DNA of 64,000 bases, taken from Aquisphaera insulae. GTDB lineage: Bacteria; Planctomycetota; Planctomycetia; Isosphaerales; Isosphaeraceae. The notes under the pieces are model-generated. The model was not told the origin of the DNA. It saw only the letters and a list, made by a program, of their open reading frames with translations, and ran no database searches. Where the stretch lies: positions 1 to 64,000 of the forward strand of contig NZ_JAALJH010000055.1 of assembly GCF_011064615.1 (NCBI RefSeq). Reading direction: 5' to 3'. The position numbers were made by a program, and so were the translations under genes. This document shows, piece after piece, positions 27,587-35,959 of this stretch. Every line of letters starts with the position of its first letter. Position 1 is the stretch's first letter.

Positions 27587-28894
27587 ATGAACGCCCACGA
27601 GCTCTCCCGCCGCACGTTCTTGCGAGGTGTCGGCGTCACGATGGCCTTGCCCTGGCTCGAGTCGCGGAACGTGTGGGGGACCGAGACGCCGGCCGCGCCG
27701 CCCGCGAGCGTGCCCCCGGTCCGCGTCGGCGTCCTCTTCGCCGGCAACGGCTTCCACGGCAAGGAGTGGTGGGCGAAGGGCTCGGGCAAGAACATGGAGC
27801 TGGGCCAGGTCCTCGCCCCGCTCGCCGACTTCCGCGAGAAGCTGCTGTTCATCCGGGGCCTCTATAACGAGGAGGCCCTCAAGGGGAACATCCACAGCTC
27901 GCAGACCGGCAACCTCCTCTCCGGCGCCCCGCTCGCCTCCGGCGGCGAGATCCGCTCCGGCACGAGCTTCGACCAGCTCCTGGCGCAGAAGCACGCCGGA
28001 TCGACCAAGGTCCCCAGCCTGGTCCTCGGCTGCGAGCAGCCGAATCCGGCCGTGCACAAGAATTACTCGATGCTCTACAGCTCGCACATCTCGTGGTCGT
28101 CGCCGACGAGCCCGACGCCGCTCGAGCTCTTCCCCGCGCTGGCCTTCGACCGCCTCTTCAAGGACGAGGATGCGAAGGGGGACAAGAGCGTGCTCGACTC
28201 GGTCCTGGCCGACGCCCAGGACTTCCGCCGCGAGGTGAGCACCTCCGACCGCCGGAAGCTGGACGAGTACCTCGACTCGGTCCGCGAGGTCGAGCAGCGG
28301 ATCGCCCGCGCCGGCCGCCGCGGCGAGCTCCAGGGCTGGAAGCCCACCGTCGACAAGCCCAACGTCCCGCGCCCCGCCGACGGCATCCCTCAGGACGTCA
28401 TCGAGCACATGAAGCTGATGTGCGACATCGTGGTCCTGGGCTTCCAGACCGACGCCACCCGCGTGACGACGCTGAAGTTGAACAACGACCACAGCTCGTT
28501 GCGGTTCCCGTCGCTCGGCATCGATTACATGATCCACCACCTGCTCTCGCACACGGACACGCCCGACTACCTGAAGGTGAACCAGCTCTTCACCGGCCAG
28601 CTCGCCTACATCGCACGCAAGCTCGATGCGATCCAGGAAGGCGACCGCACCGCGCTGGATAACACCATGCTCATGATGTGCTCGAGCATGCTCAGCGGCG
28701 GCACCCACGACGCCACCCAGCTCCCCGTCGTCGTGGTCGGCGGCGGCGGCGGAAAGCTCAAGGGAGGTCGCGTCCTCGACTACCTCAAGTCCCCCAACCG
28801 CAAGATGTGCAGCCTGTTCCTCTCGATGCTCGACAAGGCCGGGCTGCACATGGACGCGTTCGGCGATTCGAGGGATCCGCTCGCGGAGGTGTGA
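27587..28894 (+). CDS. Tat-exported DUF1552 protein
   Basis: 435 residues. Twin-arginine signal at the start (SRRTFLRGVGVTMALPWLES), then the DUF1552 domain over the rest, with GVLFAGNGFHGKEWW near 45, GNLLSGAPLASGGEIRSGTSFDQLLA and the C-terminal HDATQLPVVVVGGGGGKLKGG. DUF1552 proteins share the alkaline-phosphatase-like fold of DUF1501 and always accompany DUF1592-type cytochromes. Start at 27587 is preferred over 27569 because GAGG lies 7 nt before it and the signal peptide starts there. It is third in the operon with the GntR regulator. Confidence 0.93.
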   Translation: MNAHELSRRTFLRGVGVTMALPWLESRNVWGTETPAAPPASVPPVRVGVLFAGNGFHGKEWWAKGSGKNMELGQVLAPLADFREKLLFIRGLYNEEALKGNIHSSQTGNLLSGAPLASGGEIRSGTSFDQLLAQKHAGSTKVPSLVLGCEQPNPAVHKNYSMLYSSHISWSSPTSPTPLELFPALAFDRLFKDEDAKGDKSVLDSVLADAQDFRREVSTSDRRKLDEYLDSVREVEQRIARAGRRGELQGWKPTVDKPNVPRPADGIPQDVIEHMKLMCDIVVLGFQTDATRVTTLKLNNDHSSLRFPSLGIDYMIHHLLSHTDTPDYLKVNQLFTGQLAYIARKLDAIQEGDRTALDNTMLMMCSSMLSGGTHDATQLPVVVVGGGGGKLKGGRVLDYLKSPNRKMCSLFLSMLDKAGLHMDAFGDSRDPLAEV

Positions 28895-29004
28895 GCGGGA
28901 CAGCCCGGGCGGTCATGCCCCGGCATCGGCCGTCGTGCCATGTTGCCTCGAATGAGCCCTCGTTCCCGGCCGGCAGGCCGAGAGCGGGGCTCGCTCCGGG
29001 CCCA

Positions 29005-29799
29005 TCAAGGGCTCGCGGGCCGACGATCCGAAGACTTGTTGAAGGCCATCCAGAGCATCCCCGGGTGGACCTCGAAGCCCAGGTCCTCCAGGCGCCGGCG
29101 GAGTCGGTCGGCGGTATTGCCCTTGGCGGGGTCCGGATGGATCTCCATCGCAATCTGGTCGATCCGAGCCGCCAGCTCGGGCGAGATCGAGTCGAAGATG
29201 CCGTACTCGCTCCCCTCGCAGTCGATCTTGAAGAGGTTGACGCGACCGATTCCGAAGTCTCCCCAGACCTTCGCCAGCGTCCAGCAAGGTGCGGTCACCA
29301 CGCCGCCGCCCTCGTGGGGATCCCAGTAGGCCGAGGCCATGGCGGACTTCCTCGACAGGTGAATGGTCAGCTCGCCTTCCTCGGCGTCGATGGCGGCATT
29401 GTGACATTCAACGTTCTTGAGTCCGTTGAGCTCCAGGTTCTGGACGAGCCTCTGATACGTGGCGGGCACCGGCTCGAACGCGATGACCCGGCCGCCCGGG
29501 CCGACGACGGAGCCCGCGAGGATCGAGAAGGAGCCGATGTTCGCGCCGATGTCCATGACGGTGTCCCCGGGCTTCAGCACGATGCCGCGGCTCAGGTAGT
29601 CCTTACGAATCAGGTTCTCATAGAACGTGAAGCCCTCGCCCACGCTCGGCTCCAGGCTCAGCTTGAATCCGTCCTTCGTGGCGGCGATGAACGGCGACCG
29701 CTTCAGCCGCAGGGCGTCCAGGATCAGGGCCAGGGGCGTGCTCGAGTCCTTGAAGTAGGAGCGCAACTGGCGTCCCTTCTCCGTGATTCGATGGATCAT
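29005..29799 (-). CDS. FkbM-family SAM-dependent methyltransferase
   Basis: 264 residues from the ATG at 29799 (the frame stays open to 29976). The Rossmann-like methyltransferase core begins near residue 75 with VMDIGANIGSFSI (SAM-binding motif I), then VIAFEPVPATYQRL (acidic motif II), ECHNAAIDAEEG and the FkbM-typical NLFKIDCEGSEYGIF. FkbM enzymes O-methylate sugars or polyketides, so the acceptor may be a surface glycan. The shorter start is preferred because the additional upstream residues are Arg/Pro-rich and do not resemble the family. No glycan cluster is adjacent. Convergent with the DUF1552 gene. Confidence 0.88.
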   Translation of the reverse strand: MIHRITEKGRQLRSYFKDSSTPLALILDALRLKRSPFIAATKDGFKLSLEPSVGEGFTFYENLIRKDYLSRGIVLKPGDTVMDIGANIGSFSILAGSVVGPGGRVIAFEPVPATYQRLVQNLELNGLKNVECHNAAIDAEEGELTIHLSRKSAMASAYWDPHEGGGVVTAPCWTLAKVWGDFGIGRVNLFKIDCEGSEYGIFDSISPELAARIDQIAMEIHPDPAKGNTADRLRRRLEDLGFEVHPGMLWMAFNKSSDRRPASP

Positions 29800-30310
29800 C
29801 AATCCGTGCTTCCCGAGGTTGAGGAAGGCGGCGAGCCCACGTCGCCCTCCGAGGGGCGAGTTTCGCGGAGGTATCCGCCGTCGATTCGTATCGTTCGTCG
29901 ATAATCCTGAGGGGAGCGGGTTCTCGGCCTGTCGATGAAACCGGCTCCGAGGATGCGTTCCAGAGGCGACCGCCACGGGTCGACGGGGCTCGTGTGCGAC
30001 TGGATGATCGCCGATCTGCCGGGGCAGGCTGGCCGGGCAGCCACGACGCCGTCACGTCCGCACGATACCCGCAAGCGACGCCCCCAGCCAAGACCTCTCC
30101 AAAGTCCCGGTGCCGTCGCGGCGAGGTTCCGGCTTGTGTTGAACCTTTGTTGGTGCTAGCCTCGGCGTGTCGAGGCGTCTTCTTTCCCCCCGCGAGGACG
30201 GCCGTACTGCCGCCAGGGCAGCCGGCGTCGTGAACAGCCGCCAGCTTCGACCCCTGAGAGAGTCGGAACCGACGAGCCGGTCGCGGATCTCATCCCCGAG
30301 GCCGTGAACG
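29800..30310. other. Divergent intergenic region
   Basis: 511 bp between the FkbM gene and the cytochrome gene. No convincing gene is seen. It holds the possible upstream extension of the FkbM frame (to 29976) and, on the plus strand, a promoter-like pair at 30134-30162. The rest shows no repeat or RNA structure that I can support. Confidence 0.5.
30134..30162 (+). promoter_or_regulatory. Promoter candidate upstream of the dihaem cytochrome
   Basis: TTGTGT (30134-30139), a 17-nt spacer and TAGCCT (30157-30162), about 150 bp before the gene at 30311. The TAGC-type -10 resembles the one at 60905-60910, with the same 17-nt spacing. Weak evidence. Confidence 0.3.
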
Positions 30311-32203
30311 ATGTGGAATCGATGGAGCTCCCCAGGCCGGGGCCTGCACGCCGCGATGCCGGCGGCGATGGCGTTCCTTTCGTGGGCGATGACCGAGGCT
30401 CGGTCCGGACCCCCGGAGGATCCCGCGATCCGGTCACCCTCGGCGATCGTCGCGACGGCCGACGGCAAGACCTTGTACCTGGCGTGCCCGCGGTCCGGTG
30501 AGGCGGTCGCGATCGACGCCGCGAGCGGAGCCGTCCGGTCGCGGATCAAGGTCCCGGGCGACCCCCGCGGGTTGGCCCTCCGCCCCGACGGTTCTCGGCT
30601 GTTCGCGACATGTCCGTCCGCGACGAGCCAGATCCATGAGATCGATCCGGCGACGGGCAAGGTCTTGGCAACCTTCCGCGGCGGCCACACCTCCACCGGC
30701 CCGGTCCTCTCCCCCGATGGGAAGAGCCTTCTCGTGTGCGATCGATTCGACGGCCGCGTCACGATCCACGACCTGGCGACCCACGCGGCGGTCGCCCGTA
30801 TCGCGGTGCCTCGCGAGCCGATCTCGGCCGCCGTCACGCCGGACGGGAAGACGCTCCTGGTGGCCCACCACCTCCCCGACGAGAACGCCATCGGCGCAGA
30901 GGTAGCGGCGACGGTGAGCCTCGTGGACCTGCCGGCGCGACGGCTCGCGGGGGCGCTGAAACTCCCACCCGGGAGCACCTTGCTCCGCGAGATCCGGATC
31001 TCGCCCGACGGTCGGGTCGCGGCCGTGGCGCACAACCTCGCGCGGTTCCAGATGCCGACGACCCAGGTGGACCGGGGCTGGATGAACACGGCCGCGGTGA
31101 CCCTCATCGACGTGCCGGCGAAGGCCCTGATCAACACCGTGCTCCTCGACGAGATCGACCGCGGCGCCGCAAATCCGTGGGCCGTGGCGTGGTCGGCGGA
31201 CGGCAAGACCCTGGCCGTCTCGCACGCCGGGACTCACGACGTCAGCCTGATCGACGCACCGGCGCTGCTCGCCAAACTTCGGGCGATGCCGACGCGGATC
31301 GACGCATCCCGTGGCCAGGATCCCTACAGCGCCTCGCGGATCGCGGCCGACGTCCCCAACGACCTCGCCCTGCTCGTCGGCCTTCGGACCCGCGTGCCGC
31401 TCACCGGCAACGGCCCGCGGGCGATCGCCTTCGCCGGGAAGTCGCTGTTCGTGGCGGGGTACTTCTCCGACTCGATCGATCGCATCGACGTCGCGACGGG
31501 CCCCCCCCACAGCACCCGTCTCGCGGAAGCCCCGCGGGCGGAAACGACCGCGGAGCGTCGCGGCGAGCGGCTCTTCAACGACGCCTCGATCGCCTTCCAG
31601 GGCTGGCAGAGCTGCGCGAGCTGCCATTCCGACGACGGCCGCATCGACGGCCTGGCGTGGGACCTGCTCAACGACGGCCTCGGCAATCCCAAGAACACGA
31701 GGAGCCTGCTCTGGTCGCATCGCACGCCGCCGGCCATGAGCATGGGCGTCCGGGACACCGCGGAGACGGCGGTGCGGTCGGGGATGACCCACATCCTCTT
31801 CGCCGCGCCCAGCGAGGATTCCGCCGTCGCCCTGGATGCCTTCCTGAAGTCACTGGCACCGATCCCACCGCCACGAGTCCGGCCCCCGGACTCGGTCGGA
31901 CGCGGGGCGGCCCTCTTCCGCGACCCGGCCGTCGGCTGTGATCGCTGCCACGCCGGCGATCTCCGGACCGACCAGAAGGCCCACGACGTCGGCACCTCGG
32001 GCGCCTATGACGCCGGTCAGCTACGCTTCGACACGCCCGCCCTCGTCGAACTCTGGCGGACCGCCCCCTACCTCCACGACGGCTCGTCCGCGAGCCTCCG
32101 CGACCTGCTGACGACCCGCAATCGCGGGGACCGCCACGGAAGGACCTCCCACCTGGCCCCCGAGCAGATCGACGCGCTGGTGGCCTACCTGCTCTCGCTC
32201 TGA
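30311..32203 (+). CDS. Exported beta-propeller dihaem c-type cytochrome
   Basis: 630 residues. After a short hydrophobic N-terminus (about 15-30, probable signal or anchor), residues 40-400 form a YVTN/YncE-type seven-bladed propeller with repeated (S/A)PDGK motifs (ATADGKTLYLA, RPDGSRLFA, SPDGKSLLV, TPDGKTLLV, SPDGRVAAV, SADGKTLAV). The C-terminal third is a cytochrome-c peroxidase/MauG-like region with two haem motifs, CASCH (435-439) and CDRCH (543-547), and TAPYLHDGSS characteristic of di-haem peroxidases. It is likely periplasmic and redox active; substrate unknown. The next gene (46-bp gap, same strand) encodes a trihaem protein, suggesting a joint electron-transfer role. Start could be 30356. 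Confidence 0.85.
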   Translation: MWNRWSSPGRGLHAAMPAAMAFLSWAMTEARSGPPEDPAIRSPSAIVATADGKTLYLACPRSGEAVAIDAASGAVRSRIKVPGDPRGLALRPDGSRLFATCPSATSQIHEIDPATGKVLATFRGGHTSTGPVLSPDGKSLLVCDRFDGRVTIHDLATHAAVARIAVPREPISAAVTPDGKTLLVAHHLPDENAIGAEVAATVSLVDLPARRLAGALKLPPGSTLLREIRISPDGRVAAVAHNLARFQMPTTQVDRGWMNTAAVTLIDVPAKALINTVLLDEIDRGAANPWAVAWSADGKTLAVSHAGTHDVSLIDAPALLAKLRAMPTRIDASRGQDPYSASRIAADVPNDLALLVGLRTRVPLTGNGPRAIAFAGKSLFVAGYFSDSIDRIDVATGPPHSTRLAEAPRAETTAERRGERLFNDASIAFQGWQSCASCHSDDGRIDGLAWDLLNDGLGNPKNTRSLLWSHRTPPAMSMGVRDTAETAVRSGMTHILFAAPSEDSAVALDAFLKSLAPIPPPRVRPPDSVGRGAALFRDPAVGCDRCHAGDLRTDQKAHDVGTSGAYDAGQLRFDTPALVELWRTAPYLHDGSSASLRDLLTTRNRGDRHGRTSHLAPEQIDALVAYLLSL

Positions 32204-32249
32204 TCCGTCGCCTCGACGCGATCCCGCCCCCCGGAAGGAGAACCCATTC

Positions 32250-34808
32250 ATGATGCGCCATACCCTTGAGGCCGACTCCGCACGCGCGGGGGCGACGAGG
32301 GCGATCGTGACGGCCGCCCTGGGCCTGCTGACGTGGGCCGCCACGCCGGCATCGGGAGCGGCATCGGACGCGGCCGCGGGCCCGGCGTCGCCGGCACCGG
32401 CCGCCAGGACGCTGCTGGGCGCGTTCCGCGCCGGGCCGATGAAGGGGGTGACCGAGGTTGTCTTCGCGGCGAGGCGGATGAACGAGAACGACGGCCACTG
32501 GTACGCGAACATCGGCTATTATGCTCACGACCCGATGAGAAAGGCATGGAGGGAAGGGGCGAAGCTCTGCAAGTGGAACCTCGCCACGGGCGAGCTGACG
32601 TCGCTGATCGACGACCCGAAGGGGGGCGTGCGCGATCCGCAGGTGAGCTACGACGGCCGGACGGTCCTCTTCAGCTACCGCAAGGGGGGGACAGAGTCGT
32701 ATCACCTCTACGAGATCGGCGTCGACAGCTCGGGCCTGCGCCAGATCACCTCGGGAGACTTCGACGACTTCGAGCCGAGCTATCTCCCCGACGGGGACAT
32801 CGTCTTCGTGTCCACCCGCTGCAAGCGATGGGTCAACTGCTGGCTGACCCAGGTCGCGGTCCTCCATCGGTGCGATCGCGAGGGGAAGCACCTCCGCGCG
32901 ATCTCGAGCAACAACGAGCAGGACAACACGCCCTGGCCGCTCGCCGACGGGAGGATCCTCTATACCCGGTGGGAGTACGTCGATCGCAGCCAGGTGGACT
33001 ATCACCACCTCTGGACGGCCAATCCGGACGGCACGGCGCAGATGGTCTGGTACGGCAACGGCCATCCCGGGATCGTGATGATCGACGCCAAGCCGATCGC
33101 CGGCTCCGACAAGGTCGTCGCCAGCTTCTCGCCCGGCCACGGCCAGCGCGAGCACGCGGGGACGATCGCCGTCGTCGATCCGAGGTCGGGGCCCGACCGG
33201 CCGGCCTCGGTGCGGCAGATCAGCAAGACCGCCGAGTACTACGACCCGTGGGCCTTCTCCGAGGACTGCTTCATGGCCTCGAAGGGCCCGTCGCTGATCG
33301 TGATGGACGGCTCGGGCCGCGAGCAGGTCGTTTTCAGCCTTTCGAAGGCCGACGCCGAGTCCGGGATGCACCTCCACGAGGCCCGGCCGATCCTCCCACG
33401 GCCCCGGGAGCCCGTCATCCCCGACCGCGTCGAGCTCGGGGCGAAGTCGGGCCGGCTCGCGCTGGCGAACATCCACGAGGGCCGCAACATGGGGGGCGTG
33501 AAGCCGGGCGAGATCACCTCGCTGCTGGTGCTCGAGTCGCTCCCGATGCCGATCCACTACACCGGGGGCATGGAGCCGATCAGCTACGGCGGGACGTTCA
33601 CGCTCGAGCGGATCGTGGGCACCGTCCCGGTGGAGGAGGACGGCTCCGCCTACATGGAGCTGCCGCCGCTCCGGAGCTTCTTCTTCGTCGCGCTCGACAA
33701 GGAGGGGAACTCGGTCAAGCGGATGCAGAGCTTCCTGACCGTGCAGCCCGGAGAGACGACGAGTTGCGTCGGCTGCCACGAGCAGCGGACGCGGACGCCC
33801 GCCAACGCGTATTCCGCGGCGACCTCGAAGGCCGTCCGCCGCGCCCCCAGCGCGATCACGCCCATCGCCGACGTCCCCGACGTGATCGACTTCCCGCGCG
33901 ACGTCCAGCCGATCCTCGACGCGCTCTGCGTCCGCTGCCATGGCTACGAGGCGAACCCCGAAGGAGGCCCGCGCGCCGGCCGGCTGATCCTGGCGGGCGA
34001 CCGAGGCCCCATGTACAGCCAGAGCTACTACATGATGACGATCGCCGGCCTCTTCGCCGACGGCCGCAACCAGCCGCGGAGCAACTATCCGCCCCGGGCG
34101 ATCGGCTCGTCCGCCAGTCGGATCCTGAAGATGCTGGACGGCACCCACCACGGCGCGAAGGCGACGCCCCATCAGGCGAAGGTCCTCCGGCTCTGGATCG
34201 ACTCCGGGGCCGCCTACCCCGGCACCTACGCCGCGCTCGGCACCGGGATGATCGGCCACTACGCGGAGAATCAGCTCCTGAACCTGGACACCGACTGGCC
34301 GGAGACGAAGGCGGCGGCGGCCGCGTTCCAGTCGCGGTGCAGCCGTTGCCACGACCAGCCCGCGAGGGCCCTGCCGAGGACGCTCGCGGACGAGAATGGC
34401 CTCTCCTTCTGGAGGCCCAGCATGGATGACCCGCGGCTGAACACCAGCCGGCACATCCTCTTCAACCTCTCTCGGCCCGCGAAGTCGATCGCGCTCCTGG
34501 CCCCGCTGGCGAGGTCCGCGGGCGGCTGGGAGATCTGCCGTGATCCCAAGACGAAGGCCCCTGCGCCGACGTTCGGCTCGACGGATGATCCCGACTACCG
34601 CAAGATCCTGGCCATGTGCGAGGCCGGCAGGACCTATCTCGACCGGATCGGACGCTTCGACATGCCCGGCTTCCGCCCGCGTCCCGACTGGGTCCGCGAG
34701 ATGAAGCGGTTCGGCATCCTGGATCCGGCCCTCAGCCCCGGCGATCCGATCGACGTGTATGCGACCGAGCGGAGGTACTGGGAATCGCTCTGGTACGCGC
34801 GGCCGTGA
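32250..34808 (+). CDS. Exported trihaem protein resembling hydrazine synthase alpha subunit
   Basis: 852 residues, GAAGGAG ribosome-binding site, probable export signal at about 15-38. Residues 60-350 form a propeller of PD40/TolB-like blades (VSYDGRTVLFSYR, SYLPDGDIVFVSTRC, PLADGRILYTRWE). The middle region (about 430-500, GTFTLERIVGTVPVEEDGSAYMELP) is the part I associate with the hydrazine synthase alpha middle domain family. Three haem motifs follow: CVGCH (506-510), CVRCH (560-564) and CSRCH (697-701). True hydrazine synthase belongs to anammox bacteria and needs HzsB and HzsC, neither of which is here, so this is a homologue with another, unknown job. It pairs with the dihaem cytochrome upstream. 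Confidence 0.8.
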   Translation: MMRHTLEADSARAGATRAIVTAALGLLTWAATPASGAASDAAAGPASPAPAARTLLGAFRAGPMKGVTEVVFAARRMNENDGHWYANIGYYAHDPMRKAWREGAKLCKWNLATGELTSLIDDPKGGVRDPQVSYDGRTVLFSYRKGGTESYHLYEIGVDSSGLRQITSGDFDDFEPSYLPDGDIVFVSTRCKRWVNCWLTQVAVLHRCDREGKHLRAISSNNEQDNTPWPLADGRILYTRWEYVDRSQVDYHHLWTANPDGTAQMVWYGNGHPGIVMIDAKPIAGSDKVVASFSPGHGQREHAGTIAVVDPRSGPDRPASVRQISKTAEYYDPWAFSEDCFMASKGPSLIVMDGSGREQVVFSLSKADAESGMHLHEARPILPRPREPVIPDRVELGAKSGRLALANIHEGRNMGGVKPGEITSLLVLESLPMPIHYTGGMEPISYGGTFTLERIVGTVPVEEDGSAYMELPPLRSFFFVALDKEGNSVKRMQSFLTVQPGETTSCVGCHEQRTRTPANAYSAATSKAVRRAPSAITPIADVPDVIDFPRDVQPILDALCVRCHGYEANPEGGPRAGRLILAGDRGPMYSQSYYMMTIAGLFADGRNQPRSNYPPRAIGSSASRILKMLDGTHHGAKATPHQAKVLRLWIDSGAAYPGTYAALGTGMIGHYAENQLLNLDTDWPETKAAAAAFQSRCSRCHDQPARALPRTLADENGLSFWRPSMDDPRLNTSRHILFNLSRPAKSIALLAPLARSAGGWEICRDPKTKAPAPTFGSTDDPDYRKILAMCEAGRTYLDRIGRFDMPGFRPRPDWVREMKRFGILDPALSPGDPIDVYATERRYWESLWYARP

Positions 34809-34833
34809 GGCCGCGCCCGTGCCGGCGGCGGGC

Positions 34834-35883
34834 TTACAGGGAAGGCGGATCCTGCTTGCCGTTGAGGGGGGCCGGGGCTGGCGCTCCGGCCTCCGCGGCG
34901 GCCTGCTCCGTGAAGACGCCGATCTTGCGGTACTTCTCGTAGCGGAGATCCATCAGGCGATCGAGGGGTATCGACGAGAGCTCGCGGAGCCGGCGGAGGA
35001 GGAAGCCCTTCAGGTTGGCGGCGGCCTCGCGGTGGTCGCGGTGGGCGCCCCCGAGGGGCTCGGGGATGACCTCGTCGATGATGCCGAAACGATGGAGGTC
35101 CCGGCTGGTGAACTTGAGTGCGGCGGCGGCCTTGGGGGCGAACTCGGAGCCCTTCCAGAGGATCGAGGCGCAGCCCTCGGGGCTGATGACGGAGTAATAG
35201 GTGTGCTCGAGCATCCCGAGGCGGTCGCCGATGCCGATCCCGAGCGCCCCTCCTGACCCCCCCTCGCCGATGACGACGCAGACGATCGGGGTGCGGATCT
35301 GGGACATCTCCATCAGGCTCTCGGCGATGATCGCCGCCTGCCCGCGCTCCTCGGCGGAGATCCCCGGGTAGGCGCCCGGCGTGTCGATGAACGACACGAT
35401 CGGCAGCCCGAACTTGGCGGCGAACCGCATCTTGAGCAGGGCCTTGCGATAGCCTTCCGGGTGGGCACAGCCGAAGTGGCAGGCGGTCCGCTGGGCGAGG
35501 TTCTTCCCCTTCTGGTGGCCGACGAACATGACCTTCATGTCGTCCAGGTTCGCCAGGCCGGTGACCACGGCCTTGTCGTCGCCGATGGCGCGATCGCCGT
35601 GGAGTTCCAGGAAGTCCTCGAAGACCAGCTCCAGATAATCCCGCGTCTGGGGACGCTGGGGATGCCGGGAGACCTGGACGACCTGCCAGGGGTCGAGCTG
35701 AGAGTAGATCTCCCGCTTGAGCGACGCCAGCTCGCGGCGGAGGCGGCGGATCAGGTCCCCCGCCTTGGAGGATCCATCGCCGCCCCGGTCCCGGGCGTAC
35801 TGATTCTCCATCTCGCCGAGACGAGCCTCCATGTCGTAGATGGAGGCCTCGAACGGCAGCCTGTACTCGGTGGCGCTGGCCAT
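34834..35883 (-). CDS. accA: Acetyl-CoA carboxylase carboxyltransferase subunit alpha
   Basis: 349 residues, close to the usual 315-330. With AccD it forms the carboxyltransferase that moves CO2 from biotin to acetyl-CoA, giving malonyl-CoA for fatty acid synthesis in the cytoplasm. Clear family sequences: an N-terminal helical hairpin (EARLGEMENQ, then LIRRLRRELASLKREIYSQLDPWQ), HPQRPQTRDYLELVFEDF, HQKGKNLAQRTACHFG, AHPEGYRKALLKM, DTPGAYPG and the oxyanion-forming GEGGSGGALGIGIGD. accD and the biotin carboxylase genes are not in the window. Tail to tail with the trihaem protein, 25 bp apart, and 76 bp downstream of the kinase gene on the same strand. Confidence 0.96.
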   Translation of the reverse strand: MASATEYRLPFEASIYDMEARLGEMENQYARDRGGDGSSKAGDLIRRLRRELASLKREIYSQLDPWQVVQVSRHPQRPQTRDYLELVFEDFLELHGDRAIGDDKAVVTGLANLDDMKVMFVGHQKGKNLAQRTACHFGCAHPEGYRKALLKMRFAAKFGLPIVSFIDTPGAYPGISAEERGQAAIIAESLMEMSQIRTPIVCVVIGEGGSGGALGIGIGDRLGMLEHTYYSVISPEGCASILWKGSEFAPKAAAALKFTSRDLHRFGIIDEVIPEPLGGAHRDHREAAANLKGFLLRRLRELSSIPLDRLMDLRYEKYRKIGVFTEQAAAEAGAPAPAPLNGKQDPPSL

Positions 35884-35959
35884 GAACGGGAGATCCTCGG
35901 CGGAGGCGGGAGCGAGTCCGAATGCGGCGCGGCCACGCCGCGAGCGGTCCTTCGATCGA

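Noticed and set aside
32250..34808. Anammox-type hydrazine synthesis
   Set aside because: Only an alpha-like subunit is present; no HzsB, HzsC, hydrazine dehydrogenase or nitrite reductase is seen, and the gene neighbourhood is that of a heterotrophic planctomycete.
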